In this document: piece by piece, positions 18,399-25,256 of the stretch
Numbering within the stretch: position 1 is the stretch's first letter
Layout of the letters: each line of letters starts with the position of its first letter
The notes under the pieces: model-generated
The model's database searches: none
Told to the model about the DNA's origin: nothing
Seen by the model: only the letters and a program-made list of their open reading frames with translations
Source: Stenotrophomonas maltophilia
Lineage (GTDB): Bacteria; Pseudomonadota; Gammaproteobacteria; Xanthomonadales; Xanthomonadaceae
DNA: 64,000 nt
Direction of reading: 5' to 3'
Assembly: GCA_900113425.1 (NCBI GenBank)
Contig: FOZF01000001.1
Coordinates: 536,358 to 600,357 of the forward strand
Translations under genes and position numbers: made by a program

Positions 18399-18412
18399 TT
18401 GATTGGAATCAA
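18399..18412 (-). promoter_or_regulatory. Perfect FNR/ANR-type site (TTGAT-N4-ATCAA)
   Basis: TTGATTGGAATCAA matches the FNR consensus at all ten fixed bases and lies inside a larger 20-bp palindrome (18396-18415). On the minus strand, TAGCCT (18377-18372) lies where the -10 of a class II FNR promoter is expected, which would put the start near 18365 and direct transcription towards the porin/antiporter/decarboxylase genes. The assignment is by pattern only. Confidence 0.6.
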
Positions 18413-18492
18413 GGCACGTTGCTTGATCTCAGTCACGATTCAGACGTGACGGCGAACAAGCACTGCGCAGCCGTTCGCGCCGTCATTGGCCT

Positions 18493-18530
18493 TGAAAACG
18501 CAGCAGGCCCGCACGTTTCCGTACGGGCCT
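18493..18530 (-). terminator. Rho-independent terminator of the dsbG-like gene
   Basis: AGGCCCG (18505-18511) pairs with CGGGCCT (18524-18530), with further pairing inside and a small TTTC loop. On the minus strand the hairpin is followed by GCTGCGTTTTC. It starts about 30 bases after the dsbG-like stop. Confidence 0.65.
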
Positions 18531-18561
18531 GTCGATGTCACCCTGCATGCAGGATCGCTTT

Positions 18562-19404
18562 TCAGCGTGGACCCAGCACCGTCTGCAGATCGGCACCCTG
18601 TGGAAGACCGGAGCGACGCTGCACCTGGCCCTGCGCATCCTGGAACAGGATGCCCGGCGTGCCCTGGAAGCCCATCTCGATCATCAGGACCTGATTGGCA
18701 TCCAGCTTCCCCGCGATCTCGCGGCTGATGTTCGGCAGCGGTTTGATGCCGCCGTGGTCGAACTGGCGTTCATTCTCCAGCAGCGCGGCACTGGGATCGC
18801 GTGCGGCCAGAATCGCGGCCGCCTTGGCCGGGCTGTCCTCGCGGATCACACCGACCATCACATGACGCAGCTGCACCTTGCCCGCGTCCACCCATGGGCG
18901 TGCCGCCTCCCAGAACTTGTGGCAGTACGGGCAGTTGGCATCACTGAAGGTGTAGACAACGCGAGGGGCGTCGGCCCTGCCATCCCGCACCCACGCACTG
19001 GCTTCCAGCTTGCTCCACATCTTGGCCGACATCGGCGCGGCCACCAGCTTTTCCACCGCATCAGCGGCGACGTCGTTACCCTCGGCATCGAACAGACTGC
19101 CTACCACCACGTGCTTGCCATCTGCGGTCACGTAAGCGGCGGCAGGCTGCTGGCCACCAACCACGCCGGCAAAGCCGCGCAGCCCACCCGGTGCGTCAAA
19201 CTCGGCGACGACCTCGAAACCATGCTTCTCGATGCCCTTCAGGACCGCCGGGCGATCGCCCTTGGCAGCGGAGGCCGGCGCACCGGCTGCCGGCGCAGCT
19301 CCTGCCTTGCCCGGTGGCGTCTGCGCCTGGCTGCAGGCGGCCAAGGCCAGCAGAGCCGGCAGCAACAGCACCGCAGGAACGGTGCGCAGGGAAATCAACG
19401 ACAT
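18562..19404 (-). CDS. dsbG: DsbG/DsbC-like thiol:disulfide interchange lipoprotein
   Basis: 280 residues. The N-terminus has a lipobox (LLALAAC), so the protein is probably a lipoprotein, unlike soluble E. coli DsbG. An Ala/Pro-rich linker leads to an N-terminal dimerisation part (about 50-130) and a thioredoxin domain with CPYC in FSDANCPYCHKFW and the cis-Pro loop FQGTPGI. It would reduce or isomerise periplasmic protein thiols. The gene lies 30 bases after the TlpA-fusion gene, which could keep it reduced. GGAG precedes the ATG. Confidence 0.87.
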   Translation of the reverse strand: MSLISLRTVPAVLLLPALLALAACSQAQTPPGKAGAAPAAGAPASAAKGDRPAVLKGIEKHGFEVVAEFDAPGGLRGFAGVVGGQQPAAAYVTADGKHVVVGSLFDAEGNDVAADAVEKLVAAPMSAKMWSKLEASAWVRDGRADAPRVVYTFSDANCPYCHKFWEAARPWVDAGKVQLRHVMVGVIREDSPAKAAAILAARDPSAALLENERQFDHGGIKPLPNISREIAGKLDANQVLMIEMGFQGTPGILFQDAQGQVQRRSGLPQGADLQTVLGPR

Positions 19405-19434
19405 GGGAACTCCATAGTGGGATGCCAGCGCAGG

Positions 19435-20250
19435 CTACCGCAGCCGGCGCAGTTTGTGTTCAAGCCCTGCCGTGGTCAGTTCACCCAGATGCAGCTCCTG
19501 CAGGCGCCCATCGGCATCGAAGAACAGGGTGGAAGGATAGGCCTGCACCCCGAGCGCCGCAGATGCGGCAGCATCGCCATCCAGCAGCACGTTGCGCAGC
19601 TGCAGGCGTTCGCCGGCAATGAAACCCTGGACCTCGTCCAGACTTTCTCCCTGATTGAGGAACACGAACCGCACATCGTCATGTGCGTCCTGCGCGGCTG
19701 CCAGCACCGGCATCTCACGTCGACACGGACCACACCACGTTGCCCATAGATTCACGACCACCGGTCTGCCGCGGAACTGCTGCAGATCGATGACACGGCC
19801 CTGCAGGTCCACGACTTCCAGCCTGGGCAGCGGCATATGCCGTGCCTGCCACCCGGACACGCCGTGAGTGGCTGCACCCCACAGCAGCGTGCCTGCCAGC
19901 GCTGCTGCCAGTACCGGCCGGCGCAGCGCGGGATGTCCACGCAGCCGCCACAGTCCCCACGCCAACCCAGCCATCAGCACGACGACCAGGTGGTAACCGC
20001 CATCGGTGATCTGCAGAACGCTCCATGGCGAGTCGCGATACAGCGCCGCATTGACGGCGACGAAGCTGATGCGGCCACACAGCAGCCCCACCAGCAGCAT
20101 ATCCAGCACCATGCCGGCCGCCGAAGGCTGCGGTCCCTGCGCACGGCGACCGGGCCAGAGCCGGGCGATCGTCATCGCAATCAGTACACAGATCAGTATC
20201 ACAACGACCGGCATCGGCACCGGCCCAACGCTGGACATCACTCCACCCAC
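19435..20250 (-). CDS. Membrane protein with Lgt-like N-terminal helices fused to a TlpA/thioredoxin domain
   Basis: 271 residues. Four or so membrane segments (about 12-125) carry short matches to prolipoprotein diacylglyceryl transferase (CGRISFV) but not its full active site. A periplasmic thioredoxin-like domain follows with WATWCGPCRREMPVL and the cis-Pro in AYPSTLFF. WCGPC is a reducing-type motif, and the DsbG-like gene follows by 30 bases, so it may carry electrons to DsbG. The start is either GTG 20250 or ATG 20238; neither has an ideal ribosome-binding site. Confidence 0.8.
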   Translation of the reverse strand: MGGVMSSVGPVPMPVVVILICVLIAMTIARLWPGRRAQGPQPSAAGMVLDMLLVGLLCGRISFVAVNAALYRDSPWSVLQITDGGYHLVVVLMAGLAWGLWRLRGHPALRRPVLAAALAGTLLWGAATHGVSGWQARHMPLPRLEVVDLQGRVIDLQQFRGRPVVVNLWATWCGPCRREMPVLAAAQDAHDDVRFVFLNQGESLDEVQGFIAGERLQLRNVLLDGDAAASAALGVQAYPSTLFFDADGRLQELHLGELTTAGLEHKLRRLR

Positions 20251-20321
20251 TCAACGATCGACTGACCGCATGGTCGAAGCGTCGCGCCTGCGATGCAAGC
20301 GCGACGACCGACCGTCAATCG

Positions 20322-21395
20322 TCAAGCCGCGCTGCGCCCCATCTGGATGCCCGGCGTCGGCGCCGGCGCCAGTCCGCGCAGGCTCCCCGCCACGGAGGGC
20401 AGCAGCGGGCGTTCGCGGCGCTTGTTGCTGACATGACGTCGATAATTCGCCGGCGTCATTCCGACGATGCGCAGAAACAGGCGCCGGAACGCACTCTGAT
20501 CGGCATAGCCGACCCCCCAGGCCACCTCATCGATACCCGCCCCCTGCTGCAGCAATGTCTGCGCCTTGGCCACCCGCAGGCGCTGGCAGTATTCGATCGG
20601 ACGCAGCCCGGTCGCTCTCAGGAAGCGGCGCTGCAGAGTGCGCGGCTCCAGCCCGGCCACTTCGCAGATCGAAGCGAGCGTGGCGCCGCGCGCCGCCGTG
20701 GTGTGCAGCCAGCGCTGGGCCTTCAACACGTCGCGGTCACCATGGGCGAAGTTGGCGCTGAAGCGCTCCAGATCCTGCTGGATCGGTTCCGGAACGGTGA
20801 TCGCAAGCTGCGTGGCCACAGCGCTCGCCACACCCTGACCGAACAGCCGGTGCAGCAGTCGCAGGCCGAGAAAGCGCCAGGCCTGCACACCTGCCACGGT
20901 CAGCAGATCACCATCGTCCACCAGTGCGCGTTCGCTGGGCACCCAGCTGGCGGCCTGCGCCACCAGTCCGGGATGGCGGCTGAGATCGGGACCCGACACG
21001 GTACGGCCCGCCAGCAGGCCGGCCCGGGCCAGTACGCTCACGCCATCGGCCGCAGCCGCCAGCAGGCTGCCGCCGTCATAGTGCGCACGGAGCCAGTCGA
21101 GCAGGATTTCGTCGGTACGAAGAGATGCCGTCGAACTGACCTGGCCCGGAACCGCGATCACTGCGGGAATGGCCGCATCCAGCATGTCCGCGCCCGCGAT
21201 GCGGTGTACCCCGCTGCGGCTGGCCGGCACGATCCAGCGGGTCACCAGCACCCGCTTGAACGGGCGCCGCTGCTGCTGCGCCACGCGGTTGGCCACATGT
21301 GCCATTTCAGCCAGTACCGATGCTGCCGACGGATCGCCACCGGGGTACTCGACCACCCCCACTTCGACGAACCCCTCGCTCCTGATTCCCTCCAC
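20322..21395 (-). CDS. GlxA-type AraC-family transcriptional regulator
   Basis: 357 residues. An N-terminal DJ-1/PfpI-like ligand domain (about 1-190) is followed by a C-terminal AraC/XylS double HTH (about 225-330: ATLASICEVAGLEPRTLQRR and YADQSAFRRLFLRIVGMTP). The nucleophile-elbow Cys of active DJ-1 enzymes is not obvious, as is common in these regulators. The start is GTG with GAGGAGGT five bases upstream. It is divergent from the MerR regulator gene. The target genes are unknown. Confidence 0.87.
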   Translation of the reverse strand: MEGIRSEGFVEVGVVEYPGGDPSAASVLAEMAHVANRVAQQQRRPFKRVLVTRWIVPASRSGVHRIAGADMLDAAIPAVIAVPGQVSSTASLRTDEILLDWLRAHYDGGSLLAAAADGVSVLARAGLLAGRTVSGPDLSRHPGLVAQAASWVPSERALVDDGDLLTVAGVQAWRFLGLRLLHRLFGQGVASAVATQLAITVPEPIQQDLERFSANFAHGDRDVLKAQRWLHTTAARGATLASICEVAGLEPRTLQRRFLRATGLRPIEYCQRLRVAKAQTLLQQGAGIDEVAWGVGYADQSAFRRLFLRIVGMTPANYRRHVSNKRRERPLLPSVAGSLRGLAPAPTPGIQMGRSAA

Positions 21396-21516
21396 GGTGC
21401 ACCTCCTCGGTTCTGGCCAGCGAATGACCGGTTCAGGTGCAGGGTAGAAAGTGCTCCATCGGCGAGGCTATGAAGAAAGTTGCAAAGTGCGCTGGATGCG
21501 TGTCTCACACATCGCA

Positions 21517-21548
21517 TTGACCCTGGACCAGACTCAAGGGTTCAGAAT
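21517..21548 (+). promoter_or_regulatory. MerR-type promoter with overlong spacer before the merR-like gene
   Basis: TTGACC (21517-21522) and CAGAAT (21543-21548) are 20 bases apart, longer than the usual 17. The spacer contains an interrupted inverted repeat (ACCCT ... AGGGT). MerR regulators act by untwisting such 19-20 bp spacers. The only gene downstream is the regulator itself, starting at 21577. Confidence 0.55.
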
Positions 21549-21576
21549 GGCGACCGGAAACCCGAGGAATTCCGCC

Positions 21577-21975
21577 ATGAACATTGGTCAGCTCGCGCGC
21601 CGGGCCGGCGTCCCGATCGATACGGTCCGCTACTACGAGCGCCAGCAGCTGTTGCCCACCGCGGCACGTTCGGCCGGTGGCTACCGCATCTTCGGCGAGC
21701 AGGACCTGCGTCGCCTGCGTTTCATCCGCCGTGCGAAGGCGCTGGGATTCAGCCTGGAGGAGATCGCTGAACTGCTCGCACTGAGCGACCAGCACCAGCA
21801 CGACATGGGGAGCGTGCGTGACACCGCACGGACGCGCCTGCTCGATATCGAACAGCGCATGACCGAACTGCAGCGCATGCATGCGGCACTGTCGCAACTG
21901 GTCGAGGCCTGCCCTGGCCACGGTGCGCTGGTGCACTGCCCGATCCTGGCAGCGCTGACCGAAGACGGCGAGTGA
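21577..21975 (+). CDS. MerR-family metal-responsive transcriptional regulator
   Basis: 132 residues. It opens with the MerR winged helix MNIGQLARRAGVPIDTVRYYERQQLL, followed by a dimer helix and a short metal-binding loop with two Cys (ACPGHGALVHCPIL), as in CueR/ZntR/CadR relatives. The metal cannot be told from sequence. CGAGGA eight bases before 21577 sets the start; the longer frame upstream is not supported. No efflux pump or metallochaperone gene is adjacent, so the regulated gene must be elsewhere, or the regulator mainly controls itself. Confidence 0.87.
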   Translation: MNIGQLARRAGVPIDTVRYYERQQLLPTAARSAGGYRIFGEQDLRRLRFIRRAKALGFSLEEIAELLALSDQHQHDMGSVRDTARTRLLDIEQRMTELQRMHAALSQLVEACPGHGALVHCPILAALTEDGE

Positions 21976-22038
21976 CCACACACCCGGCGGACCGATGGCG
22001 CACCCGGCTGCGGACGTGAAGAAAAGTGCAACAAATGC

Positions 22039-22067
22039 TTGCCAACCCCAGGGGGCATCGCTATTAT
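22039..22067 (+). promoter_or_regulatory. Sigma-70-type promoter of the first tRNA pair
   Basis: TTGCCA (22039-22044) and TATTAT (22062-22067) are separated by exactly 17 bases. The predicted start lies about 10 bases before the tRNA-Ala gene at 22086. Confidence 0.7.
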
Positions 22068-22085
22068 TTCGCTCCTCAGCGACGT

Positions 22086-22161
22086 GGGGCCATAGCTCAG
22101 CTGGGAGAGCGCCTGCATGGCATGCAGGAGGTCAGCGGTTCGATCCCGCTTGGCTCCACCA
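22086..22161 (+). tRNA. tRNA-Ala (GGC), copy 1
   Basis: 76 bases with encoded CCA. Acceptor GGGGCCA pairs with TGGCTCC (one G-T wobble). The anticodon loop reads ATGGCAT with anticodon GGC, and GGTTCGATCC forms the T arm. It is nearly identical to E. coli tRNA-Ala(GGC). Confidence 0.97.
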
Positions 22162-22215
22162 ATCTTTCGGCATTAGGCCGTCGAAAGGTCGCTAAAGAAC
22201 ATTGATGAGAATTGC

Positions 22216-22291
22216 GTCCCCATCGTCTAGAGGCCTAGGACATCACCCTTTCACGGTGGCGACCGGGGTTCGAATCCCCGTGGGGACGCCA
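22216..22291 (+). tRNA. tRNA-Glu (TTC), copy 1
   Basis: 76 bases with encoded CCA. The acceptor begins GTCCCC and ends GGGGACG. The anticodon loop CTTTCAC gives TTC, and the T loop is GGTTCGAATCC. It follows tRNA-Ala by 54 bases, in the same transcript. Confidence 0.97.
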
Positions 22292-22309
22292 CTCATCACG
22301 AACAACGAG

Positions 22310-22337
22310 GACCCGGCCGATAACCGGGTCTTTTTTG
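22310..22337 (+). terminator. Rho-independent terminator after the first tRNA pair
   Basis: GACCCGG (22310-22316) pairs with CCGGGTC (22324-22330) around a 7-base loop and is followed by a run of six T. It separates the first Ala-Glu pair from the second. Confidence 0.85.
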
Positions 22338-22426
22338 TTCACCGCCAACCGGCATTCAGGTTGTGGCGTCACGGTGGTCTCCCGGATCGTATGCGGGGGC
22401 GCCGGAACGAAAAAAGCTCAAAAGGC

Positions 22427-22455
22427 TTCCACAAACGTGAACACGCAGGTATGAT
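22427..22455 (+). promoter_or_regulatory. Putative promoter of the second and third tRNA pairs
   Basis: TTCCAC (22427-22432), a 17-base spacer and TATGAT (22450-22455) precede the second tRNA-Ala by 17 bases. The -35 is poor and the -10 good. It is needed if the terminator at 22310-22337 works. Confidence 0.5.
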
Positions 22456-22472
22456 AGGCGGCTCGGTAACAC

Positions 22473-22548
22473 GGGGCCATAGCTCAGCTGGGAGAGCGCC
22501 TGCATGGCATGCAGGAGGTCAGCGGTTCGATCCCGCTTGGCTCCACCA
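22473..22548 (+). tRNA. tRNA-Ala (GGC), copy 2
   Basis: Identical in sequence to the copy at 22086, 76 bases with CCA and anticodon GGC. It begins the second Ala-Glu pair. Confidence 0.97.
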
Positions 22549-22597
22549 CTTTCGACATTAGGCCGTCGAAAGTTCTACAACTTGAAGTTTTTCGTGC

Positions 22598-22673
22598 GTC
22601 CCCATCGTCTAGAGGCCTAGGACATCACCCTTTCACGGTGGCGACCGGGGTTCGAATCCCCGTGGGGACGCCA
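22598..22673 (+). tRNA. tRNA-Glu (TTC), copy 2
   Basis: Identical to the copy at 22216, anticodon TTC, CCA encoded. It is 49 bases after tRNA-Ala copy 2; this spacer is almost the same as that of pair 3. Confidence 0.97.
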
Positions 22674-22715
22674 GTTTCAAAAGGACCCTGCTCCCGGCAG
22701 GCATCCTGGTTTCAT

Positions 22716-22791
22716 GGGGCCATAGCTCAGCTGGGAGAGCGCCTGCATGGCATGCAGGAGGTCAGCGGTTCGATCCCGCTTGGCTCCACCA
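22716..22791 (+). tRNA. tRNA-Ala (GGC), copy 3
   Basis: Identical to copies 1 and 2. It begins 42 bases after tRNA-Glu copy 2 with no terminator between, so pairs 2 and 3 are probably co-transcribed. Confidence 0.97.
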
Positions 22792-22839
22792 CTTTCGACA
22801 TCAGGCCGTCGAAAGTTCTACAACTTGAAGTTTTCGTGC

Positions 22840-22915
22840 GTCCCCATCGTCTAGAGGCCTAGGACATCACCCTTTCACGGTGGCGACCGGGGTTCGAATC
22901 CCCGTGGGGACGCCA
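22840..22915 (+). tRNA. tRNA-Glu (TTC), copy 3
   Basis: Identical to copies 1 and 2, anticodon TTC, CCA encoded. It is the last tRNA of the array, followed at once by a strong terminator. Confidence 0.97.
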
Positions 22916-22923
22916 ATTTTCTG

Positions 22924-22950
22924 AAAACCCCGGCTTCGGCCGGGGTTTTT
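22924..22950. terminator. Bidirectional terminator between tRNA array and GNAT gene
   Basis: CCCCGGC (22928-22934) and GCCGGGG (22939-22945) form a perfect stem with a TTCG tetraloop. AAAA lies on the left and a T run on the right, so it can end transcripts from both directions. The convergent GNAT gene stops at 22955. Confidence 0.88.
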
Positions 22951-22954
22951 CTTT

Positions 22955-23371
22955 TCAGAAGCGTCGATACATTCCGATCGAGGCTGGCGCCGTCGGCGCG
23001 AATCCATACTGCGCATACAACCGATGCGCCTCGCCATCGGCGAGCAGGCTCACATAGGCTGACGGCGGAAGATTGGCCTGCATCCATTCGTCCAGACGCC
23101 GCATCACCTCCTTGCCCAGCCCCTGCCCCTGCGACCGTGGCAGCACGGCGATATCGCAGACCTGCAGGTGGCAGCCGCCGTCGCCGACGATCCGGCCCAT
23201 CGCCACCAGCTCACTGCCCTGATAGGCGCAGACACCGAACAGGGTATTGGGCAGCGCACGTGCAGCCGCTTCTGCGGTCTTGGCGCTGAGCCCGGCCAGC
23301 GCCCGGAGCTGGCAATAGGCCTCGACCGTGGGCACGCCTTCACGGAAATGGCAATGGGCCGGATCGTTCAT
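22955..23371 (-). CDS. GNAT-family N-acetyltransferase
   Basis: 138 residues. The acetyl-CoA pyrophosphate loop is seen as VLPRSQGQGLGKEVM (Q/RxxGxG/A type), followed by the beta-bulge region and AHRLYAQYGFAPT near the C-terminus. It is a single-domain small-molecule or protein acetyltransferase whose substrate is unknown. GGGAGA stands before the ATG. It is convergent with the tRNA array and shares its bidirectional terminator. Confidence 0.85.
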   Translation of the reverse strand: MNDPAHCHFREGVPTVEAYCQLRALAGLSAKTAEAAARALPNTLFGVCAYQGSELVAMGRIVGDGGCHLQVCDIAVLPRSQGQGLGKEVMRRLDEWMQANLPPSAYVSLLADGEAHRLYAQYGFAPTAPASIGMYRRF

Positions 23372-23448
23372 GCGGAATCTCCCTGAGTGTCAGGCTATCC
23401 TGCCGCATCCGCGTCGCAACCGCCGCGACCCACACCGACAGATATCGC

Positions 23449-24405
23449 ATGTGCTACTCCGCTTTGATCCGGGCCGACTACGCCAAGCTGGTGCGCGAGT
23501 TCGGTGCCGTGCTGTCGCTGGAGGAGTTCGCCGCGCTGTACGCGTACGACCCCGGCAAGAAGCAACCCAGGACGCCCAAGGCCATGGATGACGGCTTCGC
23601 CGGCGCGCGCACGGAGCTTGGCCGCGACATCGTGGCCCGCATCCAGCGGTGGCATGCACAGGAGCAGGCCGCACTGGAAGCCGAGCTGGCCCAGCAGCGC
23701 GAACGCCGCGACATCGCCAGCGCGGCCCTGGCCACCCGTCCCACACTGAAGGCGCGCAACGAACTGCGCATCGCCGGCAACCGCATCGATCGCGCGCAGA
23801 CCCGGCTCGACGATCTGCATCGCGTGCAGCTGCTGCCACGCGAAAACCGCATTTTCCCCGGCACCTACGCGCCGGTGATGGTGAGCGAAAACGGGCAACG
23901 GGTGATCAAGCCGATGCGCTACCGGTGCCGTCTGCCGGATGCGCCCGCGCGCAACGACGTGCTCTATCCGGGCAGTTACAACGCCCGCCGTGACAGCCTG
24001 GAAGGCTACTGGCGCGGCGCCTTCGGGCAGCGTCATGGCGTGGTTGTCATCCAGGCCTTCTACGAGCACGTGTCCCGGCATCCGGTTGGCGGACGTGCGC
24101 CGGCCGCTGATGACAAAACGGGGGATGTGGTCCTTGAGTTCCGTCCCGACCCGCCCCGCGACCTGCTGGTGGCCTGCCTCTGGGCCGAGTGGAACGGCCC
24201 CGAAGGCCGCCTTCTCTCCTTTGCGACCATCACCGATACGCCGCCGGCCGATATCTCCGCCGCCGGCCATGATCGCGGCATCGTGCCGATCCGGCCCGAG
24301 CACCTCGATGCATGGCTCAATCCAGAACCTGGCGATCTGGCCAGCCAATACCGCATCCTCGATGATCGCGAGGAGATCCGTTACGTCTTCGAGGAGTCCG
24401 CCTGA
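23449..24405 (+). CDS. SRAP-family (YedK/HMCES-like) abasic-site DNA-protein crosslinking protein, enlarged form
   Basis: 318 residues, against about 220 for YedK. The catalytic Cys is C2 (MCYSA); N178 (YNARRDS), E206 (QAFYEHV) and H274 (AGHDRGIVP) match the conserved Asn, Glu and His. The family forms a thiazolidine link with abasic sites in single-stranded DNA and shields them. The extra length is a charged, probably coiled-coil insertion (about residues 55-128, with EQAALEAELAQQRERR) between C2 and N178. A role in DNA-damage tolerance is inferred from the active site. Confidence 0.86.
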   Translation: MCYSALIRADYAKLVREFGAVLSLEEFAALYAYDPGKKQPRTPKAMDDGFAGARTELGRDIVARIQRWHAQEQAALEAELAQQRERRDIASAALATRPTLKARNELRIAGNRIDRAQTRLDDLHRVQLLPRENRIFPGTYAPVMVSENGQRVIKPMRYRCRLPDAPARNDVLYPGSYNARRDSLEGYWRGAFGQRHGVVVIQAFYEHVSRHPVGGRAPAADDKTGDVVLEFRPDPPRDLLVACLWAEWNGPEGRLLSFATITDTPPADISAAGHDRGIVPIRPEHLDAWLNPEPGDLASQYRILDDREEIRYVFEESA

Positions 24406-24445
24406 GCACGCACTACGGTCGGATCGTCCGGGCACCGCGCCTGGA

Positions 24446-24826
24446 TCAGGCGCGGGCGCTGGAGTGCCCGACCGCGCGGGCCAGCGCCTGCGACAGTTCC
24501 GCGGACAGGTAGGGCTTGACCAGCAGCACACCCGACTGCATGGCCTGTGGCAGCTGCTCCACCGACATGCCGGTCGCCAGCACGAAGGGCACGCCGCGGG
24601 CGGCCAGCGCCGCCGCGACCGGCTCACTGGTTTCCTGGTGGGCAAGGCGATAGTCCAGCAGAGCCACATCCGGCGTGGCTTCTTCCAGCAGCCTCAGCGC
24701 TTCGCCGACGCTCGCAGCCAGCCCCACCACCTGCGCACCGGCCTGCACCAGTTGCATCTGCAGCAGGGCCGCGCTCATCTCGTCGTTCTCGACCACCAGT
24801 ACCCGCAGGTCCTGCAACGCCGCCAT
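24446..24826 (-). CDS. Stand-alone response-regulator receiver protein
   Basis: 126 residues, a single receiver domain with no output domain. The acidic pair is in VVENDE, the phospho-acceptor Asp in VALLDYRLA, the switch Thr in VLATGM and the Lys in LLVKPYLS. Such proteins act like CheY or relay phosphate in a phosphorelay. No histidine kinase is adjacent. AGGAG lies nine bases before the ATG. Diguanylate cyclase and chemoreceptor genes lie within 4 kb. Confidence 0.88.
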   Translation of the reverse strand: MAALQDLRVLVVENDEMSAALLQMQLVQAGAQVVGLAASVGEALRLLEEATPDVALLDYRLAHQETSEPVAAALAARGVPFVLATGMSVEQLPQAMQSGVLLVKPYLSAELSQALARAVGHSSARA

Positions 24827-24966
24827 CGATTCCCGCTCCTGTGCATATCAAGCCGGCGCAGTATAGCGATCACGGGGGCGATGCCGGCAGATTCGGCCTG
24901 GATCGTCCCGCGCCGGGCAGCCCCTATGAAAGTACGCTCGACCTCGGGTAAAATCACCCGCTGCCT

Positions 24967-25052
24967 GCCGGTGTGGCGGAATGGTATACGCAGCTGACTC
25001 AAAATCAGCCGGGGGCAACCCCATGAAGGTTCGAGTCCTTTCACCGGCACCA
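24967..25052 (+). tRNA. tRNA-Leu (CAA)
   Basis: 86 bases with encoded CCA. The acceptor stem is GCCGGTG/CACCGGC. The anticodon loop CTCAAAA gives anticodon CAA, a class II variable arm (CCGGGGGCAACCCC) is present, and the T arm is GGTTCGAGTCC. A TAAAAT hexamer at 24949-24954 is the likely -10. Confidence 0.95.
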
Positions 25053-25059
25053 TGCATCA

Positions 25060-25092
25060 AAGGCCAGGTCCACGACCTGGCCTTCTGCATTT
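25060..25092 (+). terminator. Terminator of tRNA-Leu
   Basis: AAGGCCAGGTC (25060-25070) pairs perfectly with GACCTGGCCTT (25074-25084) around a CAC loop and is followed by CTGCATTTCT. It starts 8 bases after the tRNA. Confidence 0.75.
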
Positions 25093-25256
25093 CTGGCCCG
25101 TCACCTGCGCCGCCCTCCCGCGCGGCGACCGCCCGGCGCCGCCACTGTGCGCGCCGCGGCTGACAACGTTGCCAGCAGATCCACGCCGCGGAATTCTTGC
25201 AAGGCTCACGCGCATCTGCCTATCGTGACTGGCCGTACCTGGGGGCGGGGGAATGC

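Larger units (their letters stand above)
18044..18561. other. 518-bp intergenic region upstream of the dcaP-type operon
   Basis: I find no convincing gene here. The stretch holds the terminator of the dsbG-like gene (18493-18530), a perfect FNR-type palindrome (18399-18412) and about 320 bases that would form a long 5' leader if transcription starts just below the FNR-type site. The short reading frames in this leader are Arg/Cys-rich and lack ribosome-binding sites. Confidence 0.6.
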
